A stretch of DNA of 64,000 nucleotides from Paracoccus jeotgali (lineage in GTDB: Bacteria > Pseudomonadota > Alphaproteobacteria > Rhodobacterales > Rhodobacteraceae), in contig NZ_CP025583.1 in the NCBI RefSeq assembly GCF_002865605.1, forward strand, positions 1,220,501 to 1,284,500. Reading direction: 5' to 3'. A program made the position numbers and the translations under genes. The notes beneath the pieces are model-generated. The model saw only the letters and a list, made by a program, of their open reading frames with translations, made no database searches and had not been told where the DNA came from. Shown one piece after another: positions 17,291 to 26,199 of this stretch; position 1 is the stretch's first letter; the number at the start of each line of letters is the position of its first letter.

Positions 17291-18881
17291 TCGGCGGCCA
17301 CCTTCACGGCGCTGTTGCCAAGCATCTTCTCCAGCTCCTCGAGTCCGTCGAAGATGTCCCGCTCCATCTCGCGCAGGCGGGAAAGGATCTCGCCGGGCGG
17401 CTCGTGCTCCACCGCGTCATGCTCGATTTCGCGGTAGCGGTTGAGGCTGAGGTCGTAGCCGGCGGCGGCGATCTCGTCCTTCGGCACGACGAAGCTGCGG
17501 GCGGTGCGGGGGTTGTCCTTCTCCGCCCCCTCACGCAGGTGCCAACGGGCGCGCGCGTCGGGCAGATCGTTGAGCTTCGCCTCGTCTTCGGTCAGTTCGG
17601 CCCAAGGGCCGAGCTTGTCCTCGGACACCAGCAGGTTGCGCTTGTCATCGAGGCTGAGGCCGTCAGCGTGCAGGTCGTAGAACCACACACCCTCGGTGCC
17701 GCCGGAGTCGGTGCGCTGGAAGAGCAGGATCGCGGTGGAGACCCCGGCATAGGGGCGGAAAACGCCGGCCGGAAGCTTGACCACGCCCTGAAGCTGTTGT
17801 TCCTCAACCAGGATGCGCCGCACCTCCTTGAGCGCTTTGTTGGAGCCAAAGAGCACCCCGTCGGGCACGACGACTGCCGCCCGGCCGCCACGCTTCAACA
17901 GGCGCAGGAAGAGGGCGAGGAAAAGGAGTTCGGTCTTGCGGGTGTTCACGATGCGGATGAGGTCCTTGGCCACCGCTTCAGTGTCCAAGGAGCCTGCGAA
18001 GGGCGGGTTGGCGAGGATCAGGGAGTAAGCCTCGGCCTCGTCGCCATGCTCTTGACTGAGGCTGTCCCGGTAGACGATCGACGCGTCTTCGAACCGTGCA
18101 GGGCCATGTTCATCGCCCCGAGGCGAAGCATGGTGCCGTCGAAGTCGTGACCGTGGAACATACCCGTTTCGATGTGCAGACGCGCATCTGGATCAGTCCA
18201 TGCATCGGCGTCAATCTTGCGCAAATATTCGGCAGCGGCCACCAGGAAGCCGGCCGTGCCGCAGGCAGGATCGCAGATGACGTCGTCCCGGCGAGGCTCG
18301 GTCATGGCGACCATAAGCTCGATAATGTGGCGAGGCGTGCGGAATTGGCCGTTCTGGCCGGCACTGGCGACCTTGGACAGCATGTATTCGTAGAGGTCGC
18401 CCTTGGTGTCGCGGCTCTTCATCGGCAGGTCCGAGACAAGATCGACCACCTTGGCGAGAAGGCGACCTGTAGGGATTTCGTAGCGGGCGCTGGCCATGTG
18501 CTTGCGCAGGGGGGCGCCGTCCGAGCCCAGGCGCCTCAGGAACGGGATCAGGTGGTTCTCGGCCGCCTCCTGCATTTCGGCCGGCGGCAGGGTCGTGAAC
18601 CGAGGCCAGCGTAGATCGGCCAGTGAACGGCCGTCGGCGCGTTTGTTGCCCGTGTCGTCGATAACCGGGATGCCGTCCAGTTCATCCGGAAAGAGATTCC
18701 GCTCCACCTCTATGCCACGCGCCCGGGCCTGCCGCTCCGCCAGGGTCTGCGCGTCGTCAAGGCCCTTGAGAAAGAGCAGAAGGGTCAACTGCTCCATGAC
18801 GGTCTGCGGGTTCGATAGCCCGCCCGTCCACATCGCGTTCCAGATCGCGTCGACCTTGGACTTCAGTTCACCGGTGATCAT
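17287..18881 (-). pseudogene. hsdM: Type I methyltransferase subunit, frameshifted
   Basis: Two frames together give one HsdM. The 5' part (18881 down to about 18093) has the N-terminal helical domain (MITGELKSKVDAIWNAMWTG), GQFRTPRHIIELMV and the SAM motif DPACGTAGFLVAAAE. After MALHG the frame shifts by one base near 18090-18096 (GGTTCGAAG) and runs to a stop at 18018. The other frame continues with EDASIVYRDSLSQEHGDE, the catalytic LILANPPFAGS, VVVPDGVLFGSN and the C-terminal helices to 17287. Because SAM binding and the NPPF motif fall in different frames, no working methylase is expected unless the frameshift is a sequencing error. The ATG at 18881 has a GAGGA site upstream. Confidence 0.9.
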
Positions 18882-19051
18882 CTCTGTCCTCGTGGTTTTT
18901 TGCCATTCTGCCCGCAATGACGAAGTTCGTCCATCGGGCTACTGTTTCAGAGAAAGGACGCTGTCATGTTATCCAAAATTTGCTGTTTCCAGTTAAGCGA
19001 CATAGACAGAGTTCACTAGATCTGCATGCTCAAAATCAGGGAGGGTTGGAG

Positions 19052-19260
19052 ATGAGTGTTCGACTTAATCTGCTGTTGTCTGAGGATCTGAATAACGAGA
19101 TCGAGCTGATGGCTGCCAGGGGCCAGACGAACAAAAGTGAGATTATCAGAAGGCTCTGCAGCTGTTCCTGGCCGCCCAAGAGGGCAAAAGCCGTGGCTTG
19201 AAGCTGGGCCTGGTTGAACCGGAGACCCGGATAATGCAGACCGAGATCATCGGCCTGTGA
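19052..19260 (+). pseudogene. Ribbon-helix-helix (CopG-like) gene, frameshifted
   Basis: From an ATG at 19052, preceded by GGGAGG, the frame reads MSVRLNLLLSEDLNNEIELM, AARGQTNKSEIIRR, a typical ribbon-helix-helix DNA-binding fold of about 45 residues. At ATCAGAAGG (about 19145-19155) one base seems missing; restoring an A gives KALQLFLAAQEGKSRGLKLG and VEPETRIMQTEIIGL to the stop at 19258-19260. The unshifted frame ends early in non-family residues. Such proteins usually autoregulate small two-gene modules. An overlapping small frame starts at 19257. Confidence 0.7.
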
Positions 19261-19412
19261 GCGTGATAGACCTTGGCACGCCTCCAGCTAATCATAATGA
19301 CAGGACCTCGGTCAGACCTGATGAGAAGCAGGAGGAGGCCGCCGGCCGCATCTTCAAGGACCTGGTCAGAAGGCCTGGTCACGGTTCGGTGCGCGTTCGC
19401 AAGGCAGTCTGA
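19257..19412 (+). CDS. Small ORF overlapping the RHH gene (remnant)
   Basis: A GTG at 19257 overlaps the RHH stop (GTGA) and opens 51 codons beginning MSVIDLGTPPANHNDRTSV and continuing KQEEAAGRIFKDLVRR. The coupling and the soluble N-terminus followed by an amphipathic stretch suggest the front part of the RHH gene's partner. The product ends without a membrane segment and the following DNA belongs to an IS30 relic, so the gene is probably truncated. I do not recognise its function. Confidence 0.4.
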   Translation: MSVIDLGTPPANHNDRTSVRPDEKQEEAAGRIFKDLVRRPGHGSVRVRKAV

Positions 19413-19578
19413 GAGCACGGCTAGACCGGAGACAAGCAAATAGCTCCCGCTTCAGCGCACCGCACCCTTGGATATAAAGAGGTTGGTAGATCGCCTTCTG
19501 GTTGATGCGCATATTTGGGTCTTCGGGGAGGTCTACCTTCAGACTCTGCGCGACCCGCACCGGGCGCAAGGCTGTGGA
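19366..19578 (-). pseudogene. IS30-family transposase fragment
   Basis: A minus-strand frame reads VAQSLKVDLPEDPNMRINQK, then AIYQPLYIQGCGALKRELFA and LRSSRALRLP. This is the segment between the HTH and the DDE core in IS30 transposases (typically MRVSHEAIYQSLYVQGRGALRREL). The catalytic core is absent and the start lacks recognisable HTH sequence, so only a middle fragment is left. It overlaps the end of the small ORF at 19257-19412, consistent with insertion into that gene. Confidence 0.6.
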
Positions 19579-19836
19579 CCAAGGATCGGCTCTGCCAGTG
19601 AATGGCCCGCCGTCGTTTCCATACCATAGCACACCTGTTGAACGCGATGCCGTCCGGCGTGGCAATGACGCCGGAAAGCCGATCGTGCGCATTGTCACGC
19701 CGGGCAGGGTTCAGCGCGACCGAAAATTGAGCTTGGACGGTGCGCACGCCCGTTGACTTTTCGACAAGAACGTCAATCGTCGAAAGCTTTGAGCTGCCAT
19801 GGACCCTGCTCGGCCAAAGGGCGCTAGGGTCAGGAT

Positions 19837-19917
19837 TTACAACCAATAGATGACGGTTGCCGCGAGGGCGATGGCCGAGAGGAAGATGAATGCCAGGGGT
19901 TGGACCTCGTGAGTCAT
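19837..19917 (-). CDS. Putative 26-residue membrane peptide
   Basis: An ATG at 19917, with GGAGAAGG 5-12 bases upstream, opens a 26-codon frame: MTHEVQPLAFIFLSAIALAA then TVIYWL. Residues 7-26 would form one membrane helix with the short N-terminus outside it. There is no known family that I can name. The ribosome site and hydrophobic composition support translation, but the frame is short enough to be accidental. Confidence 0.35.
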   Translation of the reverse strand: MTHEVQPLAFIFLSAIALAATVIYWL

Positions 19918-20056
19918 GCCTTCTCCGATGACGGCCCTTCCAGCCTATCAGTTTTTCACGGCCCTGTGGTCCAGCCTATGGGATTCACTCCAATGTTGGG
20001 GTCAGCTCTCCGTGACATCCAACACTACACGTGCCAAGGTAGCGAAGTAGCAATCA

Positions 20057-20836
20057 TCACTGGAACGGCCGCATAGCCGAGATGGCATAGCGGTGCTGTG
20101 TCTGGCGCTTGATGCCGTGCAGGATACCTGCGTGGCGCCCGATTGCGCGATTGATTGACCCCAGGCGGCGATCGACGATGATATCGGTGAATCCGGCCGA
20201 ACGCAGCAGCGCGGCGACCGCTTCCGCGCGCGCGCCGTTCTTGAAGTGGACCCGTTCGAGGATCGACCGGTGCTGCTCGGTCAGGTCGCGGCTTTGCGAG
20301 GGCGCAGACGATGGTGCCATCCATCCTGCGATCCAGTGCAGCAGTCTTGACGGCCATCCCGCAGCTACGAAGTCGCCATCAACGATCAGCAGCCGACCGC
20401 CGGGTCGCAGGATGCGTCGCCATTCTGAAAAGGCGGCAGCTGGATCGACCAAAGTCCACACCAGATGCCGCGCAAGCAGGACCTCGTGACTGGCGTCCGG
20501 CTCCATCGTCACCTCGGCATCCGCCTGACGAAAGGCGATCTCGCGCCCGCTTTTGATGGCCTTTGTGCAGGCGATATCAAGCATTGCTTCCGACCAATCG
20601 AGCGCCGTGACGTCGTAGCCAAGATCGCAAAGCACGCCGGCCATCTCACCCGTGCCGCAGGCCAGATCCATCGCCTTTCGGCTGTGGCCGATGCCGAGGT
20701 GGCGGGTGAGCAGGCGCTGCCACGCTACGCGCTCGGTCTGCGTGGCGATCCCGTGGCCGGGCGCGGCATCGAAGCTGGCGGCGCGCGCGGACCAGTAGTC
20801 CCGGATGTCGTCGCGCAGGGTAGCGTTTGGTCTCAT
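20057..20836 (-). CDS. Class I SAM-dependent methyltransferase
   Basis: A 259-residue UbiE/Methyltransf_11-type enzyme. Motif I is MDLACGTGEMAGVLCDLGYD near residue 55, followed by VTALDWSEAMLDIA (acidic ribose contact), the motif ARHLVWTLVDPAAAFSEWRR and LRPGGRLLIVDGDF. The C-terminal part (HFKNGARAEAVAALLRSAGF) is typical of the small-molecule methyltransferases. The substrate cannot be read. It is divergent from a FecBCD-type iron-chelate importer with only 107 bases between the starts, so the enzyme may modify an iron chelate or simply share the iron-linked control region. Confidence 0.85.
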   Translation of the reverse strand: MRPNATLRDDIRDYWSARAASFDAAPGHGIATQTERVAWQRLLTRHLGIGHSRKAMDLACGTGEMAGVLCDLGYDVTALDWSEAMLDIACTKAIKSGREIAFRQADAEVTMEPDASHEVLLARHLVWTLVDPAAAFSEWRRILRPGGRLLIVDGDFVAAGWPSRLLHWIAGWMAPSSAPSQSRDLTEQHRSILERVHFKNGARAEAVAALLRSAGFTDIIVDRRLGSINRAIGRHAGILHGIKRQTQHRYAISAMRPFQ

Positions 20837-20872
20837 TGTCTCTCCGAGAGCGCATAGTGTTCCACAGATTTA

Positions 20873-20891
20873 GTCAATTATTGATGTTGAC
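20873..20891. promoter_or_regulatory. Operator-like palindrome in a divergent promoter
   Basis: GTCAA (20873-20877), nine bases, and TTGAC (20887-20891) form an interrupted palindrome of 19 bp in an AT-rich stretch between the methyltransferase and the iron-uptake gene. Its size and position suit an iron-responsive regulator, but it matches no consensus I can state with certainty. Confidence 0.4.
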
Positions 20892-20943
20892 CAATTTAGT
20901 AAAGCATGGGAACCCAACTCCACGAAATTTTAGGATCGTCCAC

Positions 20944-22059
20944 ATGAACACACCCCTTCCGACCGCCTTCGTCGCTCTCATGGCCGCATTCCCGGCATGG
21001 GCCGAACCGCTCACCGTCACCGATATCGCTGGCCGAACCGTCGAGGTAGAGGTGCCGGCGAAGCGTGTCATTCTCGGCGAAGGGCGCCAGCTTTATGTGG
21101 TCGCGGCGCTCGACAGTGACGCGCCGTTTCAACGCGTCGTGGGCTGGCGCGATGATCTGAAGAAGAACGATCCCGGGACCTGGGCGCTTTACAAGGACAA
21201 GTGGCCCGAGGCGGACGCGCTGCCCACCTTTGGCGGCATGAAGGACGGCACCTTCGACGTCGAACAGGCGGTCACGCTGAAGCCCGACGTGGTGATGATG
21301 AATCTGGAAGCCAAGGCCTCAACTGAAGAATCGGGCGCGGTTGAAAAGCTCGCGGCGGCGGGCATTCCGGTCGTCTATATCGATTTCCGTGAAAAGCCGA
21401 TGCAGAACACCGAGCCGAGCCTGAGGCTGATGGGCCAGCTGTTCGACCGCGCACAGGTCGCCGACGAGATGATCGAATTTCGCGCCGATGTCCTCTCGGA
21501 TGCCGAGGATCGGCTTGCAGATGTGACGGATAGGCCGACCGTCTTCATGGAGCGTGCGGCCGGCTACTCCGACGATTGCTGCATGTCGTTCGGCAATGAG
21601 AACTTCGGTCGCATGGTCGAATTGGCAGGCGGCACCAATATGGCCAAGGACATCATCCCCGGCACGTTCGGCACTGTGAACCCTGAACAGATCATCGCCG
21701 CCAATCCTGACCAGATCGTGGTGACGGGCGGCGAATGGGAAGCGTCATCGCCCGGTGGAGCTTGGGTGGGGATGGGGCCCGGGTCTGATCCTGCCTTGGC
21801 CCGCGAAAAGCTGGCGGCACTGATGCAGCGTCCCGCTTTCACCGGCGTAAAGGCGGTTGAGGACGGTGAGGTGCACGCGATCTGGCATCAGTTCTATAAC
21901 AGCCCCTATCAGTTCGCGGCGGTTCAGCAGTTGGGCAAGTGGCTGCATCCCGAAGCCTTCGCAGATGTCGATCCCGACGCGACGATGAAGGCCTTCCACG
22001 AGCGTTTCCTGCCGGTCGCGTATGAGCCGGGCCTGTTCGTCTCGCTGAGCGACCAGTAA
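20944..22059 (+). CDS. Iron-chelate ABC transporter substrate-binding protein
   Basis: A 371-residue periplasmic binding protein of the FecB/FhuD class (PF01497). The start at 20944 gives a clean signal peptide (PTAFVALMAAFPAWA, cut before EPLTV). An in-frame upstream start would add non-signal residues. After the signal come VTDIAGRTVEVEVPAKRVIL, which is the standard first strand, VEQAVTLKPDVVMMN, AAAGIPVVYIDFREKP and the second lobe with NPEQIIAANPDQIVVTGG. There is no lipobox, so it is probably soluble. It overlaps the permease gene by one base (TAATG). The chelate may be a siderophore or haem-type ligand. Confidence 0.88.
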   Translation: MNTPLPTAFVALMAAFPAWAEPLTVTDIAGRTVEVEVPAKRVILGEGRQLYVVAALDSDAPFQRVVGWRDDLKKNDPGTWALYKDKWPEADALPTFGGMKDGTFDVEQAVTLKPDVVMMNLEAKASTEESGAVEKLAAAGIPVVYIDFREKPMQNTEPSLRLMGQLFDRAQVADEMIEFRADVLSDAEDRLADVTDRPTVFMERAAGYSDDCCMSFGNENFGRMVELAGGTNMAKDIIPGTFGTVNPEQIIAANPDQIVVTGGEWEASSPGGAWVGMGPGSDPALAREKLAALMQRPAFTGVKAVEDGEVHAIWHQFYNSPYQFAAVQQLGKWLHPEAFADVDPDATMKAFHERFLPVAYEPGLFVSLSDQ

Positions 22060-23129
22060 TGGTGGCGGCGGACCAGATCGGCCGCGCCGTCCCAGCCGCG
22101 GGGGCTGCACGTTATCGCGCCCTCGCGGCGCGGCGCGCCGCACTTATCGGGATGATCGTGCTGGCTTTGTTGGTATCGATCGCTTTCGACATCGCGCTCG
22201 GACCAGCAAACTACCCGCTGTCGGAGGTGATCGCGACGCTGGTGGATGCCGGTGGCGCGGATGTCCAGCAGCGGGTCGTCGTCTGGGCCATCAGGATGCC
22301 CATCGCGTTGCTGGCAGTCGTGACTGGTGCGGCGCTGTCCGTCGCCGGGGCGCAGATGCAGACGATCCTGGGCAACCCGCTGGCCAGCCCCTTCACGCTG
22401 GGTATCTCGGCGGCGGCCAGTTTCGGTGCCGCTCTGGCGATCGTGCTGGGCATCGGCCTGCCGGGCGCGCTGGTCTGGGCGGTGCCATTGAACGCATTTG
22501 TCATGGCCATGGGGGCGGCGCTTGTGATCCACTTCGCATCGTCTCTTCGCGGCGTCGCGGTCGAGACGATCATCCTGCTGGGCATCGCGCTGGTGTTCAC
22601 ATTCAACGCCGCGCTGGCGCTGATGCAGTTCCTTGCATCGGAGCAGGCGCTGGGGGCGGTGGTGTTCTGGACCATGGGCAGCTTGACCAAGGCGACCTGG
22701 CCAAAGGTCGCGATCATCGCGGCGGTGCTGGTCATCGTGCTGCCCCTGATGATGCGTCAGGCATGGGCGCTGACGGCCCTGCGGCTGGGCGATGACAAGG
22801 CCGCGGCGATGGGCATCAACGTGCGCCGTCTGCGGCTGCAGGTGATGCTGCTGGTCGCGCTGCTGGCGGCCGTGCCGGTCGCGTTTGTCGGCACCATCGG
22901 CTTTGTCGGGCTGGTTGGTCCGCATATCGCCCGCATGCTGGTGGGCGAGGATCAGCGCTTTTTCCTGCCCGCATCCGCACTGGCCGGGGCGACCATGTTG
23001 TCGGCCACATCCGTGTTGTCCAAGATCCTGATCCCCGGAGCGATCCTGCCCGTGGGGGTGGTCACCGCGCTGGTCGGCGTCCCGTTCTTTATCGTTCTCA
23101 TCTTCACGAGCAGGAGGCGCGCATGGTGA
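22059..23129 (+). CDS. FecCD-family iron-chelate ABC permease
   Basis: A 356-residue inner-membrane permease with about ten predicted helices. Family signatures are IRMPIALLAVVTGAALSVAG, QMQTILGNPLASPFTLGISA, ALRLGDDKAAAMGINVRRLR and FVGTIGFVGLVGPHIARMLV, then GEDQRFFLPASALAGA. This FecCD pattern (RxPR-like entry, NPLASP, the GFVGLVGPH cytoplasmic loop that contacts the ATPase) is well conserved. The ATG overlaps the binding-protein stop and the gene overlaps the ATPase by 7 bases, so the three are coupled. As in many single-permease systems, it probably works as a homodimer. Confidence 0.93.
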   Translation: MVAADQIGRAVPAAGAARYRALAARRAALIGMIVLALLVSIAFDIALGPANYPLSEVIATLVDAGGADVQQRVVVWAIRMPIALLAVVTGAALSVAGAQMQTILGNPLASPFTLGISAAASFGAALAIVLGIGLPGALVWAVPLNAFVMAMGAALVIHFASSLRGVAVETIILLGIALVFTFNAALALMQFLASEQALGAVVFWTMGSLTKATWPKVAIIAAVLVIVLPLMMRQAWALTALRLGDDKAAAMGINVRRLRLQVMLLVALLAAVPVAFVGTIGFVGLVGPHIARMLVGEDQRFFLPASALAGATMLSATSVLSKILIPGAILPVGVVTALVGVPFFIVLIFTSRRRAW

Positions 23130-23904
23130 CGCTGTCCCTTCAGAATGTCGGCGCCCGCTTCGGTGGACGGCAGATCCTTTCCGGCATTACCGTGCCACCC
23201 ATCGCCGGCGGCGCGTTGACGGCCGTCGTCGGGCCCAACGCGGCTGGCAAATCCACGCTATTTCGTCGCATCGCCGGCACCCTGCGGGGAGCGGGAGAGG
23301 TTCAGGTCACGGGCGCGCATCGTGGTGGCGTCTGCTATATGCCGCAGGATTCGACGGCCAACGCGGTGCTGACCGTCTATGAGAGCATCCTGCTTGCCGC
23401 ACGCGGCGGGCAGGGCGGCTGGCGCGTCAGCGACGTTGAACTCGGGCGTATCGATTCGATGATGGGGCTGCTGAACATCGCGCCGCTTGCCTTTCGCAAT
23501 CTGGGCGAACTGTCGGGTGGGCAGCGCCAGTTGGTATCGTTGGCGCAGGTGTTGATCCGCGATCCCGACGTCCTGCTGATGGACGAGCCGACATCGGCGC
23601 TGGACCTGCACCGCCAGATCGAGGTGCTGGAGCTGGTCGCCCAAATCGCAGGTGATACGGGTATGGTCGCCCTGGTGGCGCTGCACGACCTGAATCAGGC
23701 GATGCGCTATTGCGCTCAGACCATCGTCATTGCGGATGGGCGAGTGCGCGACGCCGGCCCCACCCAGAGGTCATAACTGCCGCGATGCTTGCCGATGTCT
23801 ATGCAGTTTGCGCGCGCATCGAGTGTTGCCGCTACGGTCGACCGCAACTTATCGTCGACGGTGCCCGGCATGACGAAAACGGCCGGGACATCCGGGCGGC
23901 GTAA
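23123..23904 (+). pseudogene. Iron-chelate ABC ATPase, C-terminal frameshift
   Basis: The frame from 23123 carries a full nucleotide-binding domain: VGPNAAGKSTLFRR (Walker A), YMPQD (Q-loop), LGELSGGQRQLVSLAQVLIR (signature), VLLMDEPTSALDL (Walker B) and the LHDLNQAM switch His. It then stops at 23776 after GRVRDAGPTQRS, giving 217 residues instead of about 255. Adding one C in CCCCACCC near 23762 restores PEVITAAMLADVYAVCARIE and GRDIRAA to a stop at 23902-23904, a normal FepC-like tail. The missing tail is outside the catalytic core, so partial function is possible, or this may be a sequence error. Confidence 0.85.
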
Positions 23905-24040
23905 CCGGGGGGTCAGCAGTAAGCGGAGAGCGCTCTGCCTCATCCGCGTGGGCGGGTCGCCGTCGAAAAGCTTCATTCGGGGAACGCGCCTCGACCGAGA
24001 CCGCCACGAGTTCCGCGGCGCTTTAACTCCGAAAAATTAA

Positions 24041-24072
24041 CCGACAGGCAGCGCGAACAACGCTGCCGGTCG
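24041..24072 (+). terminator. Hairpin after the iron-uptake operon
   Basis: CGAC-A-GGCAGCG (24042-24053) pairs with CGCTGCC-G-GTCG ending at 24072, with one internal mismatch, and is followed by CACTTTTG. It is a plausible but imperfect terminator for the importer genes. Confidence 0.45.
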
Positions 24073-24092
24073 CACTTTTGCCGTCTTGCGGC

Positions 24093-24773
24093 TTAGCCGG
24101 ATGTGCCGTGCTGCCCGGCACTTGCTGGCGTTATCCGCAGCAACCCGAACACGCTGCACCGGCCCGAGTCGATCTTGTCGTGGCTGACGATCAGGATAAG
24201 GTCCTCCGATATCTGCGTGATACCATCGAAATCAGCGTCCATGATCCCCGGCATGCGGATGCGGGCCAGTTCGGTCGCACACATGGGATCCGCACCGCGA
24301 TTGGCCGGATCAAGAACCCGCAGGAATGGAATCAGGCTGCCATCAGTCGCGGACACATCGTGTTCGATCATGGCCATGCAACCGTCGGAAAATACCTCCA
24401 GTCCCTCGATGCTGGTTGTGCCGATGTCGGTGGTGTCGAACGCCAGGGTATCGCCGTTCGCGGCATAAATGGTGTGCGTGGTTCGCACTTCAGCGGCGAG
24501 CGGCTCTTCGGGCATGGTCAGCAGGCCCAGATCGGGGTGTATCGCCAGCGCTTCAGGACCGTCCTTTACGCTTCGCTGCGCGGCGGGATCGCTCAGGGGC
24601 GCAGGAACCTGCATGTCGTCAAGCCACTTTCCATCAATTGAAAAGCGCGCGATGCGCGGGCCATGTTCGCTGACGATAGCCAGCAGAGGTGGGTCAGGGC
24701 AGGCGGCCGACGTTCGGCTCAGCGGATGTGAGCGGGAATCCGGGCCGGGCAGGGCGGTGGTGATTGCGCCTGG
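24093..24773 (-). pseudogene. Possible phytase-like esterase protein, 5'-truncated
   Basis: A minus-strand frame open from a stop near 24773 reads LLAIVSEHGPRIARFSIDGK, then KDGPEALAIHPDLGLLTMPE, IGTTSIEGLEVFSDGCMAMI, MDADFDGITQISEDLILIV and ends at 24093. Repeated short beta-propeller-like blades of the type EGL-x-DG fit the 'esterase-like activity of phytase' family, but this is a weak match from memory. The first internal ATG at 24614 cuts a blade in half and no start codon with a ribosome site lies upstream, so the 5' half is lost. No operon partner is visible. Confidence 0.4.
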
Positions 24774-25283
24774 GTCTCAGGGGCATCTTGTCCAGGGTCT
24801 GGATAGATTTCATATCGCAACGTCGTGTCGACCTTCGAGGCATGGCTCCGCCGTTCGGAAAGGCGGCACTTTCCGGCGGAAACGTCGTGGTCAGGAAACT
24901 CCGGAGATCCGGCGGCCCGCAGCCGTTCCCATCGCTCCAAATGAGATTGAGGCGACCTTGCCGATCAGCATCCGGATGGTCAACGGATCAGGTTCGAGGC
25001 CGGATGACGGATCACAACCGCAGGCGACGGTCGGCCGCATCCCGTTAATAAATTGAAATCAGATGATTTTGTCCAGATCAAGCCGCGGGAATGGCCACTA
25101 AATGGTTGCATAATGGTCAAAAAACACCCCAAAATGGACATTATTTCAGTTGTTCGACAGCAACGCACGCAGCGTTAACGGAATATTAATAATCGGTATT
25201 ATGTAACCAAAGCGCCAACCCCGGTTGCCGGACCCAGCCCTGACGGCCTATCATCGCGCTCCAACAGCAATGGAGGCAAGACC
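24774..25283. other. Gene-free stretch with AT-rich promoter zone
   Basis: No credible gene is seen. The left half looks like degraded coding DNA. From about 25045 the base composition turns AT-rich for roughly 160 bases, with AATATTAATAATCGGTATTA at 25183-25202, and then rises again to the ribosome site (GGAGGCAAG, 25271-25279) of the redoxin gene. The AT-rich part probably holds that gene's promoter. Confidence 0.5.
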
Positions 25284-25853
25284 ATGGCCGTCAGCACACC
25301 CGTTTGCGATTTCGGGGCCAGGATGCCCGCGTTCGCTCTGCCGGACCCGGACGGCAACGTCCACAGCAGCGACGAGATCCGCGGCGCGAATGGGACGCTG
25401 GTGATGTTCATCTGCAACCATTGTCCCTATGTGCAGGCCGTCATCGACCGGATCGTGCGCGACGCCAGCGAGTTGGCGCGCGAGCATGGCATCGGCGTGG
25501 TCGCGATCTCCAGCAATGATGTCGAGGAATATCCGCAGGACGGTCCCGAGCATATGCGGCGCGAGGCCGAGCGGCACGGCTTCACCTTTCCTTATCTCTA
25601 TGACGAAAGCCAGGCCGTGGCGCGGGCCTTTGGCGCAGAATGCACGCCGGATTTCTTCGGCTATAACGCGGCGGGCGAACTGCAGTATCGTGGCCGGCTC
25701 GACGCATCTGGCCGCCAACCGGGGCCGCCGGACGCCCCGCGCGAGCTGTTTCAGGCCATGGTGCAGATCGCCCGGACTGGTGAAGGGCCGCGCGATCAGG
25801 TGCCGTCGATGGGGTGTTCGATCAAGTGGAAGGACGAGACCCCCGGCGATTAG
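25284..25853 (+). CDS. Thioredoxin-fold (AhpC/TSA-like) redox protein
   Basis: A 189-residue cytoplasmic redoxin. After FGARMPAFALPDPDGNVHSS, a peroxiredoxin-like first strand, comes LVMFICNHCPYVQAVIDRIV with a CNHC redox pair, then GVVAISSNDVEEYPQDGPEH, FPYLYDESQAVARAFGAECT and TPDFFGYN with the cis-Pro region. This is the widespread 'thioredoxin family protein' with VMF-x-CNHCPYV. There is no signal peptide. GGAGGC lies 8 bases upstream of the ATG. The final codons overlap the convergent ArsC-like gene by 4 bases. Its partner reductase and substrate are unknown. Confidence 0.88.
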   Translation: MAVSTPVCDFGARMPAFALPDPDGNVHSSDEIRGANGTLVMFICNHCPYVQAVIDRIVRDASELAREHGIGVVAISSNDVEEYPQDGPEHMRREAERHGFTFPYLYDESQAVARAFGAECTPDFFGYNAAGELQYRGRLDASGRQPGPPDAPRELFQAMVQIARTGEGPRDQVPSMGCSIKWKDETPGD

Positions 25854-26191
25854 TCTGCGCCGAGGGCGCGTTTGACATTCGCGGTCCAGCCCAGGAAATG
25901 CTGGCCGTCCGCGATGATCGCCGGGCGCTTCATCAGCGCTGGCCGCGCGGCGAGCATCTGTTCGGGGGGTGCGGCGCGGTCCTCCTCGGACATGCCGCGC
26001 CAGGTCAGGCTGGCGCGATTGACCAGCTTGTCGCCGAACGCATCCAGCATACGGCTCCATTCCTCGGGCGACGGCGTGTCGGTCTTGACGTCGTGGAACT
26101 CGATCTGCCAGCCGGCCTCGGACAGCGCCTTGCGCGCCTTCTGCACCGTCGAACAGTAATCTAGGCCGAACATTTTCAGTGACTTGGACAT
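25850..26191 (-). CDS. ArsC/Spx-family thioredoxin-fold protein
   Basis: A 113-residue protein of the ArsC/YffB group. The N-terminus has KMFGLDYCSTVQKARKALSE with the single active-site Cys, followed by IEFHDVKTDTPSPEEW, and later LMKRPAIIADGQHFLGW, where KRP is the conserved substrate-site turn. The second Cys of true arsenate reductases is absent, as in YffB-like proteins, so glutathione-dependent reduction of another substrate is more likely. ATG at 26191 follows GGAGG by 5 bases; a GTG directly before it is less likely. A tiny lipoprotein gene lies upstream on the same strand. Confidence 0.85.
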   Translation of the reverse strand: MSKSLKMFGLDYCSTVQKARKALSEAGWQIEFHDVKTDTPSPEEWSRMLDAFGDKLVNRASLTWRGMSEEDRAAPPEQMLAARPALMKRPAIIADGQHFLGWTANVKRALGAD

Positions 26192-26199
26192 CACGCCTC

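Noticed and set aside
20827..20943. An earlier start for the iron-binding protein
   Set aside because: The in-frame codons before 20944 overlap the divergent methyltransferase start and would bury the signal peptide.
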